From the NCBI GenBank assembly GCA_036375895.1, contig DASVBJ010000379.1:1-18673 (forward strand): 18,673 bases of DNA, in the 5' to 3' direction. Numbering within the stretch: position 1 is the first letter of the stretch; each line of letters starts with the position of its first letter. A program made the translations under genes and the position numbers. The notes beneath the pieces were generated by a model. It did no database searches and was not told the origin of the DNA. It saw only the letters and a list, made by a program, of their open reading frames with translations. Below are positions 1 to 7,363 of this stretch, piece after piece. Origin of the DNA: DASVBJ01 sp036375895. GTDB lineage: Bacteria > Actinomycetota > Actinomycetes > JACCUZ01.

Positions 1-1041
1 CACATGCCGAGCGGCTACTCCTCGCTCGGCGGGCAGGTCCTCAACCCGTACGACGTGAGCCTCACCCCGTGCGGCTCCAGCAGCGGCTCCGGCGCCGCGG
101 CGGCGGTGGGCCTCGCGACGGTCACCGTCGGCACCGAGACCGACGGATCGATCCTCTGCCCCTGCGACGCCATGAGCCTCGTCGGCGTCAAGCCGACGCT
201 CGGCCTGGTCAGCCGCACCGGCGTGCTGCCGATCGCCGCCAGCCAGGACACCGCCGGCCCGATGACGCGCACCGTCGCCGACGCGGCGCTCCTGCTCACG
301 GCGCTGACCGGGGTCGACCCGGAGGACCCGGCCACCGCGCCCTCGGGCCACGTCGCGGGCACCGACTACCTCGCGGCCATGCGAGGGACGACTCTCGACG
401 GCTCCCGGCTCGTCGTACCCGCCCTTCCCGACGACCTGCACGAGGAGGACCGGACCCTCTTCCACGCCGCTCTCGACGTCCTGAGGCAGCGCGGCGCCGT
501 GCTCGTCGACGTGCCCGCCCTGATCGAGACCGACGAGACGGAGGTCCTGCGCTACGAGTTCGCGCGCGACGTCGACGCCTACCTCGCGCGGCTGCCGGAG
601 TCCGCGCCCATCCGCAGCATGCGCGAGCTCGCCGACTGGAACGAGGCGCACGCCGAGGCGGCGCTGAAGTACGGCCAGGTGCACGTGCTCGCCGCCCTCG
701 CGGTCGACCACGACGCGCAGCGTGCGTCGTACGTCGCGGCGCGCGCCCGCGACCTCGCGGTGGCCGGCGAGCACGGTGTCGACGCGGTGCTGGCGGCCCA
801 CGGTGCCGTCGCCGTCGTGACGCCGTCCTGGAAGGGCGCCGGGCTCGGGGCGCGGGCCGGGTACCCGAGCGTCATCGTTCCCGCCGGCTACCGGCCGACC
901 GGGAGACGACCGCTGGGCCTGTCCTTCCTCGGCGCGGCCTGGACCGAGGCGACCCTGCTCGGGCTCGCCCACGACTACGAGCAGGCCAGCGGGATGCGCC
1001 GGCCCGCGTCGCGCGTGAACCCGTCGTTGCTCAGCGGCTGA
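1..1041 (+). CDS. Amidase signature family enzyme, C-terminal part (5' truncated)
   Basis: Partial coding region, open from the window edge (first codon CAC; an in-frame ATG at 4 is internal). Family knowledge: amidase-signature hydrolases cleave carboxamides with a Ser-cisSer-Lys triad. Seen here: the Gly/Ser-rich signature GSSSGSG (bases 73-93) with the likely cis-Ser around bases 76-81, and the loop GTETDGSI with the nucleophile Ser at bases 148-150. The catalytic Lys would lie upstream of the window. The following stretch (LVGVKPTLGLVSRTG, SQDTAGPMTRTVADAALLL) and the C-terminal GYPSVIVPAGY plus LGLSFLG are typical of secondary-amide or peptide amidases rather than GatA, and no gatB or gatC is nearby. 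Substrate cannot be told. It ends at TGA 1039-1041, 47 nt before the next same-strand gene, which has its own promoter-like box. Confidence 0.9.
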   Translation, partial: HMPSGYSSLGGQVLNPYDVSLTPCGSSSGSGAAAAVGLATVTVGTETDGSILCPCDAMSLVGVKPTLGLVSRTGVLPIAASQDTAGPMTRTVADAALLLTALTGVDPEDPATAPSGHVAGTDYLAAMRGTTLDGSRLVVPALPDDLHEEDRTLFHAALDVLRQRGAVLVDVPALIETDETEVLRYEFARDVDAYLARLPESAPIRSMRELADWNEAHAEAALKYGQVHVLAALAVDHDAQRASYVAARARDLAVAGEHGVDAVLAAHGAVAVVTPSWKGAGLGARAGYPSVIVPAGYRPTGRRPLGLSFLGAAWTEATLLGLAHDYEQASGMRRPASRVNPSLLSG

Positions 1042-1074
1042 CGACCCGGGCGAGCCGGCTCGCACCGCCACACC

Positions 1075-1080
1075 TAGCCT
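1075..1080 (+). promoter_or_regulatory. Candidate -10 box (TAGCCT) for a leaderless gene
   Basis: TAGCCT fits the TANNNT -10 pattern. It ends exactly 8 nt before the ATG at 1089, the spacing expected if transcription starts on the A of the start codon. There is no Shine-Dalgarno sequence in front of that ATG, which supports a leaderless transcript. No convincing -35 box is visible. Confidence 0.5.
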
Positions 1081-1088
1081 TGCCCACC

Positions 1089-1433
1089 ATGGAGTTCCTG
1101 CGGCACCTGCTGATCTTCTTGCACTTCGTCGGGCTGGCCAGCCTGCTGGGCGGCTTCCTCGTCCAGCTGTCGGCCTCGCAGCGCAAGGTCGTGCCGGCCA
1201 TGGTCCACGGTGCCCTGACCCAGCTGGTGACGGGCGTGCTGCTGGTCGGGGTGGACGAGCAGCAGGACGTGCCGGTCGACAACGCCAAGATCGGCGTCAA
1301 GCTCGTCGTGCTGCTGGTCGTGCTCGCCCTGGTGTGGGTCAACCGGCGCCGCCCGACGCTGGGTGAGTCGGCCTACCTCGCCATCGGCACCCTCACCACC
1401 GTCAACGTCGCCGTCGCGGTGTTCTGGACCTAG
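1089..1433 (+). CDS. Small four-helix integral membrane protein, function unknown
   Basis: 114-aa protein with an ATG start at 1089. It is almost entirely hydrophobic, with probable membrane segments near residues 5-25, 38-57, 66-86 and 94-113. Short polar stretches separate them (SASQRK around 29-34, DEQQDVPVDNAK in the middle, NRRRPT before the last helix). I recognise the general type, a small actinobacterial membrane protein of unknown role, but no catalytic motif. The ATG start is preferred because a -10-like TAGCCT lies 8 nt upstream and the reading frame further upstream is only the shifted shadow of the amidase gene. It converges on the PIG-L gene, and the two stop codons overlap in CTAG at 1430-1433. 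Confidence 0.75.
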   Translation: MEFLRHLLIFLHFVGLASLLGGFLVQLSASQRKVVPAMVHGALTQLVTGVLLVGVDEQQDVPVDNAKIGVKLVVLLVVLALVWVNRRRPTLGESAYLAIGTLTTVNVAVAVFWT

Positions 1434-2152
1434 AAGCTCGTCTGCACGACGCGGAAGCCCTCCGCGAGCCGGCCGCCGGGGAGCCCGGCCGCGGCGGCGT
1501 TGGCGCCGAACCAGCCACGCATCCGCTCCTCCAGGTCGTCCATGTGCGCCGTCTGGCTGGTGTGGGCCCGCAGCGCCGCGAGCTTGCGGTCGAAGACGTC
1601 GGTGATGTCGACCCAGTGGTCGTTGTCGGCGTGACCGATCACCCAGGTCTCGGAGACCGTCCACGCGTCCAGCCCCTCGTCGCGCAGCAGCTCGGGGTGG
1701 GCGAAGGGGTTCCGGGCGTCTGGGTAGATCGCGGCGATCGCCGCCTCCCCGGCAGCCAGGTGGTCGGGGTGGCTGGCCGGGATCCGCGCCCAGTTCCGCT
1801 CGGGGCTCTGGATGATCATCCGCTCCGGCCGCACCTCCCTGATCACCCGGCTGATGTCGCGGCGCACCTCGTAGCTCGCGGAGAGCCGGCCGTCCTGGTA
1901 GCCGAGGAAGCGCACGTCGTGGACGCCGACCTCCTTGGCCGCCGCCTGCTGCTCGGCCCGCCGGATGCCCGGGATGTCGGCCCGGTCCACGGCCGGGTCG
2001 AAGCCCCCGGCGTCGCCGTCGGTGCACACGCAGTAGGTCACCTCGATGCCGGCGGCCGTCCACGTCGCGACGGTGCCGGCGGCGCCGAAGTCCACGTCGT
2101 CGGGGTGGGCCGTCACGACCAGGACCCGGCGTACGTCGTCGTCCTCGAGCAC
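1430..2152 (-). CDS. PIG-L/LmbE family N-acetyl-sugar deacetylase
   Basis: 240-aa protein. The family are zinc-dependent deacetylases acting on N-acetylglucosamine-type conjugates (MshB and Mca in mycothiol metabolism, BshB, PIG-L). Zinc-site motifs are visible: AHPDD at residues 15-19 (His16, Asp19) and SHPDHLAAG at 127-135 (His128, His131). A GDAGGFDP segment at 46-53 and RRAEQQAAAKEVG at 64-76 are also standard for the family. At 240 aa it is shorter than MshB (about 300 aa), so a mycothiol role is not claimed. The start is GTG at 2152, chosen because GAGGAG stands 5 nt upstream of it on the minus strand. There is no signal peptide, so it is cytoplasmic. It is divergent from the secreted repeat protein and shares its CTAG end with the convergent membrane protein gene. 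Confidence 0.9.
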   Translation of the reverse strand: MLEDDDVRRVLVVTAHPDDVDFGAAGTVATWTAAGIEVTYCVCTDGDAGGFDPAVDRADIPGIRRAEQQAAAKEVGVHDVRFLGYQDGRLSASYEVRRDISRVIREVRPERMIIQSPERNWARIPASHPDHLAAGEAAIAAIYPDARNPFAHPELLRDEGLDAWTVSETWVIGHADNDHWVDITDVFDRKLAALRAHTSQTAHMDDLEERMRGWFGANAAAAGLPGGRLAEGFRVVQTSF

Positions 2153-2228
2153 TCCCGCTCCTCTCGTCCGAGGTCATCGTAGGAGCGGCCCGGCGCGCCC
2201 CGTACGCCCCCCCACGACCCAAGTCGGG

Positions 2229-2257
2229 CTCAAGAAAGGCCAAAACGGGGCCGAGAA
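2229..2257 (+). promoter_or_regulatory. Candidate FliA/WhiG-type (sigma-28 class) promoter
   Basis: CTCAAG at 2229-2234 is followed after exactly 15 nt by GCCGAGAA at 2250-2257. The sigma-28 class consensus is TAAA-N15-GCCGATAA; actinomycete flagellar promoters are, as I recall, of the form CTCA-N15-17-GCCGAA. The -10 match here is 7 of 8 to GCCGATAA. The ATG of the secreted repeat protein is 57 nt downstream of the box, giving a leader of about 50 nt. The local sequence is noticeably A-rich compared with its surroundings. A match by eye to a short motif in an intergenic region could be chance. Confidence 0.45.
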
Positions 2258-2313
2258 CGTCAGGGGGCCACCGATGCTCCCCAGGACCACGTCCCCGACC
2301 GAAACCACGTCTC

Positions 2314-4080
2314 ATGCGCCCTTCGCCCCTCGCCCGTCGCCCCCTGGCGCGAGCCGTGACCGGCGCGGTGCTCGCGACCGCTCTGCTCGCCCCGATCACC
2401 GGTCTCACCGGAACTGCCTCCGCGGCGGTCGCGGTGCCGACGTCGCCGACGTTCTCGGCGTCGATCGACGCCTACCCGCGGTACGAGCGGGAGAACACCT
2501 GCAGCCCGACGGAGAAGCCCGGCCCGCAGTTCGTGCGCACGATGCTGCGGTCGACCTACGGCACGAGCATCGGCAGCAACATCGTCCGGTCCTGCACGTC
2601 GAGCGACAGCGGGCACGAGGAGGGGCGCGCCCTCGACTGGATGACCAGCGTCCGGGTGGCGTCCCAACGGGACATGGCGAACGCGTTCATCGGCTGGCTG
2701 CAGGCCACCGACAAGTACGGCAACAAGCACGCGATGGTGCGCCGGCTGGGTATCCAGTACATCATCTGGAACAACCGCATGTGGCGGACATACGACCCGT
2801 CCCGTGGCTGGACCGAGTACGCCGGGTGCCTCGACCCGGCCAAGGCGTCCACGACGTACGACAACGCCTGCCACCGCAACCACGTGCATCTCAGCTTCAG
2901 CTGGGACGGCGCCTGGAAGCGGACGTCCTACTACGCCGGCAACCTCACCTGTCCCGCGCCGTCGGACCCGGCGGCCTTCACGGGCGCGCCGCCCACGAAC
3001 CTGACAGCGGTGCCGATCCCGCCCGCCCGGCTGCTCGACACGAGGGCCGGTGCGAACGCCTGCCGGCTCGGCGGCGGAGGCAGGATCGACCTCAAGGTCA
3101 CCGGGGTCGGCGGCGTGCCCAGCACCGGGGTCGGGGCGGTCGTGCTGAACCTGACCGGGACGAACCCGTCCGGTGGGACGTATCTCAGCGCCTACCCGAC
3201 CGGCACCACCTGGCCCGGCACGTCGTCGGTGAACCTCCCGGCCGGCGGCACTGCGGCGGCCCTGGTCACGGTGCCGGTGGGATCGGACGGAAAGGTGTCC
3301 ATCCGCAACGGGTCGTCGCCGGTCGACGTCGTCGTCGACGTGGTCGCCTACTTCGCGACGGGCACCGGGTGGACGTACTCGGACGTGTCGGCTCAGCGCG
3401 TGCTCGACACCCGCAAGACGGCCGCCCTGGCAGCCGGCGAGTGGCGACGGGTGGCCGTTGCGGGCTCCTACGGTGTGCCGTCGGGTGCACGCGGGGTCCT
3501 CGTCAACGTGACGGCGACCGGCAGCACCCGCGCCGGGTACCTGACGGTGGCCCCCGTGTCCGGTGCCACCACCTCGAGCGTCAACTTCGGCGCCGGCGAC
3601 ATCGTCGCGAACCGCGCCCTGGTCCAGCTCGCAGACGACGGTTCCCTGGAGGTCTTCGCCAACACGACGACCCACGCGGTCATCGACATCGTGGGCTGGT
3701 TCGGTCCGGGAGGCGACGCGCTGCAGTTCAACGCCCTGCTGCCCACCCGCATCCTCGACACCCGCAACGGCACGGGTGGGCTCGGACCGCTGACCGGAGG
3801 AACCCAGTCGACGCTGCAGGTGGCCGGTCATGGCGGGGTGCCCGCCGACGCGCGCTCCGTGGTGGCGACCCTGACGGTCACGCAGCCGTCCTCCTCGTCG
3901 TACGCGGCCACGTGGGCGGCGGACGCCCGCCCGCCCGGCACCTCCGACCTGAACCTGGCGGCCGGCAGCACCCGGGCCAACCTGGTGGCGCCGTCGCTGT
4001 CCGCGCAGGGCGCGGCCGCGCTCACCATCAACTCGGGCACGGCGCAGGCGGTCGTGGACGTCCTCGGCTACTTCCGCTGA
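2314..4080 (+). CDS. Secreted M15-peptidase-like protein with three RxLDTR surface modules
   Basis: 588-aa exported protein. Residues 1-37 are a signal peptide (Arg-rich n-region, hydrophobic core, ASA-A cleavage at about 37/38). Residues about 45-225 form a domain with SGHEEGRALDW at 99-109 (Ser99, His101, Asp108), matching the SxHxxGxAxD zinc motif of M15 D-Ala-D-Ala peptidases. A second motif, NHVHLSF, supplies His190/His192 as the likely third ligand. This layout occurs in actinobacterial ARB_07466-like domains, so peptidoglycan hydrolysis or binding is a reasonable inference but unproven. Several Cys residues (ENTC, RSC, AGC, NAC, LTC) suggest disulfides. Residues about 240-347, 363-463 and 480-588 are three modules. 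Each starts R(L/V/I)LDTR, has a central GVP and ends in V(V/I)D(V/I)(V/L)(A/G)(Y/W)F; the set is common in secreted actinobacterial proteins and probably beta-rich. No Shine-Dalgarno sequence precedes the ATG. A hairpin follows the stop. Confidence 0.85.
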   Translation: MRPSPLARRPLARAVTGAVLATALLAPITGLTGTASAAVAVPTSPTFSASIDAYPRYERENTCSPTEKPGPQFVRTMLRSTYGTSIGSNIVRSCTSSDSGHEEGRALDWMTSVRVASQRDMANAFIGWLQATDKYGNKHAMVRRLGIQYIIWNNRMWRTYDPSRGWTEYAGCLDPAKASTTYDNACHRNHVHLSFSWDGAWKRTSYYAGNLTCPAPSDPAAFTGAPPTNLTAVPIPPARLLDTRAGANACRLGGGGRIDLKVTGVGGVPSTGVGAVVLNLTGTNPSGGTYLSAYPTGTTWPGTSSVNLPAGGTAAALVTVPVGSDGKVSIRNGSSPVDVVVDVVAYFATGTGWTYSDVSAQRVLDTRKTAALAAGEWRRVAVAGSYGVPSGARGVLVNVTATGSTRAGYLTVAPVSGATTSSVNFGAGDIVANRALVQLADDGSLEVFANTTTHAVIDIVGWFGPGGDALQFNALLPTRILDTRNGTGGLGPLTGGTQSTLQVAGHGGVPADARSVVATLTVTQPSSSSYAATWAADARPPGTSDLNLAAGSTRANLVAPSLSAQGAAALTINSGTAQAVVDVLGYFR

Positions 4081-4096
4081 CCGCGGGGGACCGCGG
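4081..4096 (+). terminator. Candidate hairpin terminator after the secreted repeat protein
   Basis: CCGCGG-GGGA-CCGCGG starts at the base directly after the TGA stop: a 6-bp all-GC stem with a 4-nt loop. There is no T-run, as is usual for actinobacterial hairpin terminators. An overlapping alternative stem uses ACCGCGG with CCGTGGT (to 4105). Confidence 0.4.
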
Positions 4097-4123
4097 CCCC
4101 GTGGTCCTGTCGTGAAAGGCACC

Positions 4124-4129
4124 TAGACT
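4124..4129 (+). promoter_or_regulatory. Candidate -10 box (TAGACT) for pcrA
   Basis: TAGACT matches TANNNT and ends 10 nt before the pcrA ATG, so the transcript would have almost no leader. GGAGG at 4135-4139 abuts the ATG with no spacer and so is unlikely to serve as a normal ribosome-binding site for it. No clear -35 box. Confidence 0.4.
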
Positions 4130-4139
4130 CGGTCGGAGG

Positions 4140-6446
4140 ATGAGCACTCTCTTCGACGACCTGATGCCTGATCGGCCCCGGACGGCCGTCCGCAGCTCCG
4201 GCGACCCGGCCGGCCTGCTCGAGGGGCTCAACCCCCAGCAGCGGGCCGCGGTGGTCCACGAGGGCAGCCCGCTGCTCATCGTCGCCGGAGCGGGGTCGGG
4301 CAAGACCCGGGTGCTCACCCACCGCATCGCCTACCTGCTCGCGGCCCGCGGCGCGCAGCCCGGCCAGATCCTCGCCATCACCTTCACCAACAAGGCGGCG
4401 GGGGAGATGAAGGAGCGCGTGGCCGCACTGGTCGGTCCGCGGGCCAAGGCGATGTGGGTCAGCACGTTCCACTCGGCGTGCGTGCGCATCCTGCGCCGCG
4501 AGCACAAGCACCTCGGGGTCAGCTCCAGCTTCTCGATCTACGACCAGGCCGACTCGCAGCGCCTGATGACGCTGGTGTGCCGCGACCTCGACCTCGACCC
4601 CAAGCGCTACAACCCCCGCTCGTTCTCCGCCCAGGTGAGCAACCTGAAGAACGACCTCGTCGACCACGAGACCTTCGCCGGACGCGCCGAGACCCACATC
4701 GAGAAGACGCTCGCCGAGGCCTACGGGCTGTACCAGCGCAGGCTGCGCGAGGCCAACGCGTTCGACTTCGACGACCTGATCATGACGACCGTCAACCTGC
4801 TGCAGGCGTTCCCCGACGTCGCGGAGCACTACCGGCGCCGGTTCCGCCACGTCCTCGTCGACGAGTACCAGGACACCAACCACGCGCAGTACGTCCTGGT
4901 CCGCGAGCTCGTCGGCGTCTCCTCGGGTACGCCGGGCAAGGAGCCGCTCGTCGACGTCCCGCCCGCCGAGCTGTGTGTCGTCGGTGACGCCGACCAGTCC
5001 ATCTACGCCTTCCGTGGCGCGACGATCCGCAACATCCAGGACTTCGAGCAGGACTACCCCGACGCCCGGACCATCCTGCTGGAACAGAACTACCGCTCGA
5101 CGCAGCGCATCCTCTCCGCGGCCAACGCGGTCATCGCCCGCAACGCCGACCGCCGCCCGAAGAACCTGTGGTCCGACGCGGGGGACGGGCCGGCCATCGT
5201 CGGCTACGTGGCCGACAACGAGCACGACGAGGCGTCCTTCGTCGCCGCCGAGGTCGACCGGCTCGCCGACGACGAGGCCGTGCCGCCGTCGCAGGTGGCC
5301 GTCTTCTACCGCACCAATGCGCAGTCCCGGGTGTTCGAGGAGGTGTTCATCCGGGTCGGCCTGCCCTACAAGGTGGTCGGCGGGGTGCGCTTCTACGAGC
5401 GGCGCGAGGTCAGGGACGCCCTCGCCTACCTCCGTGCGCTCGCCAACCCCGAGGACACCGTGTCGCTGCGGCGCATCCTCAACGTGCCGAAACGCGGCAT
5501 CGGCGACCGTGCCGAGGCATGCCTGGAGGCGCTCGCGCAGCGCGAGCGGGTGACGTTCTCCCAGGCGCTGCGGCGCTGCGAGGACGCCTACGGGCTCGCC
5601 ACGCGGTCCCTGGCGGCGGTGCAGGGCTTCCGCCAGCTGATGGACGACCTCCGCACGCTGGTCGAGGCGGGCACCGGCCCGGCCACCGTCCTCGAGGCCG
5701 TGCTCGAGCGCAGCGGCTACCTGGCGGAGCTCGGCAAGTCCGCGGACCCGCAGGACGAGACCCGGCTGGAGAACCTCCAGGAGCTCGTCGCGGTGGCCCG
5801 GGAGTTCGAGGAGGCCAACCCCGAGGGCACACTCACCGACTTCCTCGAGCAGGTCGCGCTGGTCGCCGACTCCGACGAGATCCCCGACCAGGACGAGGGC
5901 AACGAGGGTGCGCAGTCCGGTGTCGTGACGCTGATGACGCTGCACACCGCCAAGGGGCTGGAGTTCCCCGTCGTCTTCCTCACCGGCCTGGAGGACGGCG
6001 TGTTCCCGCACCTGCGGTCGCTGGGCGACCAGCGCGAGCTGCAGGAGGAGCGTCGCCTCGCCTACGTGGGCATCACCCGCGCCCAGCAGCGGCTCTACCT
6101 GAGCCGCGCGGTGGTGCGCAGCGCCTGGGGCGCCCCGCAGTACAACCCGCCGTCACGGTTCCTCGAGGAGGTGCCGGACGAGCTCGTCGACTGGCGTCGC
6201 GCCGAGTCGACCGTGACGAGCACGCCTGCGATCGCCCAGGTGGCCGCGCGTCCCACCTCGCGGTCGCCGGGCAACCGGCCGGTGGTGCACCTCGAGCCGG
6301 GCGACCGGGTCACCCACGACACGTTCGGCATGGGCACCGTCGTGTCGGTCGAGGGGGTCGGCGAGCGGGCCGTGGCGTCGGTCGACTTCCGCAGCGAAGG
6401 GGTCAAGCGGTTGCTGCTGCGCTACGCGCCGGTGGAGAAGCTGTAG
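4140..6446 (+). CDS. pcrA: ATP-dependent DNA helicase PcrA/UvrD1 (SF1A)
   Basis: 768-aa 3'-5' DNA helicase that works in nucleotide excision repair, replication-fork upkeep and removal of RecA or RNA polymerase from DNA. Seen in order: LNPQQRAAV (Q-motif), GAGSGKT Walker A with Lys55, FTNKAAGEMK (motif Ia), DEYQDTN with Asp241/Glu242 (Walker B), GDADQSIYAFRGA (motif III region), EQNYRSTQRI (motif IV), HTAKGLEFPVVF with His602 (motif V), and YVGITRAQQRLYLS with the Arg finger at 647 (motif VI). The C-terminal VVHLEPGDRVTHDTFGMG segment is the Tudor-like PcrA tail linked to RNA polymerase binding. Length is normal for actinobacteria. The ATG at 4140 is chosen because MSTLFDDL is the usual actinobacterial N-terminus; a second ATG at 4164 has no better signal. 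It converges on the M23 gene across a hairpin and repeat region. Confidence 0.97.
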   Translation: MSTLFDDLMPDRPRTAVRSSGDPAGLLEGLNPQQRAAVVHEGSPLLIVAGAGSGKTRVLTHRIAYLLAARGAQPGQILAITFTNKAAGEMKERVAALVGPRAKAMWVSTFHSACVRILRREHKHLGVSSSFSIYDQADSQRLMTLVCRDLDLDPKRYNPRSFSAQVSNLKNDLVDHETFAGRAETHIEKTLAEAYGLYQRRLREANAFDFDDLIMTTVNLLQAFPDVAEHYRRRFRHVLVDEYQDTNHAQYVLVRELVGVSSGTPGKEPLVDVPPAELCVVGDADQSIYAFRGATIRNIQDFEQDYPDARTILLEQNYRSTQRILSAANAVIARNADRRPKNLWSDAGDGPAIVGYVADNEHDEASFVAAEVDRLADDEAVPPSQVAVFYRTNAQSRVFEEVFIRVGLPYKVVGGVRFYERREVRDALAYLRALANPEDTVSLRRILNVPKRGIGDRAEACLEALAQRERVTFSQALRRCEDAYGLATRSLAAVQGFRQLMDDLRTLVEAGTGPATVLEAVLERSGYLAELGKSADPQDETRLENLQELVAVAREFEEANPEGTLTDFLEQVALVADSDEIPDQDEGNEGAQSGVVTLMTLHTAKGLEFPVVFLTGLEDGVFPHLRSLGDQRELQEERRLAYVGITRAQQRLYLSRAVVRSAWGAPQYNPPSRFLEEVPDELVDWRRAESTVTSTPAIAQVAARPTSRSPGNRPVVHLEPGDRVTHDTFGMGTVVSVEGVGERAVASVDFRSEGVKRLLLRYAPVEKL

Positions 6447-6516
6447 ACGGCGCAGGACCCGACCGTCCCGACCAGGGTGCAGGCCAGGCCACACCGACGA
6501 ACGAGGCCGCGCGGCA

Positions 6517-6547
6517 GCGCCGGGAAGGGCAGGGGACTTCCCGGCGC
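6517..6547. terminator. Strong hairpin between convergent pcrA and M23 gene
   Basis: GCGCCGGGAAG at 6517-6527 pairs perfectly over 11 bp with CTTCCCGGCGC at 6537-6547, enclosing a 9-nt loop. It lies 70 nt after the pcrA stop and 45 nt beyond the M23 stop, where a bidirectional terminator is expected. There is no T-tract. Its right arm overlaps the first copy of the 20-bp tandem repeat. Confidence 0.6.
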
Positions 6548-6600
6548 CGTCCTCAGGACGCCGGCGCCGTCCTCAGGACGCCGGGGGCGTGCTCAGACCC
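6541..6600. repeat. 20-bp tandem repeat, two perfect copies plus one degenerate copy
   Basis: CCGGCGCCGTCCTCAGGACG occurs at 6541-6560 and again, base for base, at 6561-6580. A third, degenerate copy at 6581-6600 matches at 14 of 20 positions. Each copy contains CGTCC-TCA-GGACG, a small inverted repeat. The TCA in the third copy (6593-6595) is the TGA stop codon of the M23 peptidase gene read on the minus strand, so the array looks like duplication of the 3' end of that gene. Confidence 0.85.
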
Positions 6601-7363
6601 GGACGCCGTGCCGGCGCAGCCAGGACAGCGGGTTGACCGGGTCGCCGCCGCCAGGGCGCACCTCGAGGTGCAGGTGCGGGCCGGTGGAGTTGCCGGTCGA
6701 CCCGACCCGGCCGATCACGTCGCCGGCCTGCACGCGACCCGACGTACGGATGAACGCCGACAGGTGGCAGTACCACGTGACGGTGCCGTCGTCGTGCTGG
6801 ATGGCGATCTTGCGACCGTAGGAGCCGTCCCAGGCCGCCGAGATGATGCGCCCGTCGCCCACCGCCCGGACCGGGGTGCCGATCGGCGCCGCGAAGTCCT
6901 GGCCGGTGTGCAGGTGGCTCCAGAGCCCGCTGGACTCGCCGAAGCCGGCGGACAGCGTGTAGTTGAGCACCGGCTTGACCCACTTCGGCCGGGCGCGCTC
7001 CGCGGCCTCGCGGGCACGCCTGCGGGCGGTCTGCAGCGCGATGCGGGCTTCCTTCTCCGCCTTCGCCCTCGCGGCTCGCATCCGGCTCGCGCGGGCGGCC
7101 TGCTGGGCCGCGATCCGGGCGCGCAGCTCGGCGGCGGAGATCGTCTGGGGCTTGGTGTCGGTGCTGGAGGCGACGGGGGCCTGGCCGGACTCGCCGATGG
7201 CGCCGGGGACGTTGACGCCACTGACAGCGAAGGCAGCGAGGGTGGCTGCGGTCAGGTAGGCAGGGGCGCCGGTGTTCTTGGGCCGACGGTGACGGCCTTG
7301 TGATGAGCGGCGAGGTGGCACGGGTTTTCGCCTCGTCGTCGGGGGCAGGGACCGACGGACCAT
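6593..7363 (-). CDS. M23 family (LytM-type) peptidoglycan endopeptidase, membrane-anchored or secreted
   Basis: 256-aa protein. Residues 1-30 are a very basic cytoplasmic start. Residues about 32-55 are a hydrophobic segment serving as a signal anchor or signal peptide. Residues about 72-128 are an Ala/Arg/Glu-rich helix, probably coiled coil (starting at ISAAELRARIAAQ). Residues 132-250 are the M23 domain. Zinc and catalytic residues are all present: HTGQD (His152, Asp156), YCHLS (His200) and HLHLEV (His230, His232), so it should be an active endopeptidase cutting peptide cross-links rather than a degenerate EnvC/NlpD-type activator. The ATG at 7363 has no Shine-Dalgarno sequence. Family knowledge places such genes in cell-wall remodelling and division. 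An M23 gene in this position, convergent with pcrA/uvrD1, recurs in actinobacteria (Rv0950c in M. tuberculosis, from memory). Confidence 0.93.
   Translation of the reverse strand: MVRRSLPPTTRRKPVPPRRSSQGRHRRPKNTGAPAYLTAATLAAFAVSGVNVPGAIGESGQAPVASSTDTKPQTISAAELRARIAAQQAARASRMRAARAKAEKEARIALQTARRRAREAAERARPKWVKPVLNYTLSAGFGESSGLWSHLHTGQDFAAPIGTPVRAVGDGRIISAAWDGSYGRKIAIQHDDGTVTWYCHLSAFIRTSGRVQAGDVIGRVGSTGNSTGPHLHLEVRPGGGDPVNPLSWLRRHGVRV

Noticed and set aside
1051..1062. CGAGCCGGCTCG palindrome as a terminator after the amidase
   Set aside because: It is a 12-nt palindrome with no loop, so a hairpin would be very weak.
2046..4122. Long alternative frames on both strands over the secreted protein
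   Set aside because: They are Arg/Gly/Pro-rich shadow translations, and the accepted frame has a signal peptide, zinc motifs and repeats.
4068..6011. Long minus-strand open frame opposite pcrA (647 codons)
   Set aside because: It is a GC-driven shadow: PcrA motifs fill the plus strand, and the antisense product has no recognisable domain.
6541..6600. Direct repeats considered as a CRISPR array
   Set aside because: The copies are 20 bp and directly adjacent with no spacers, and no cas genes are present.
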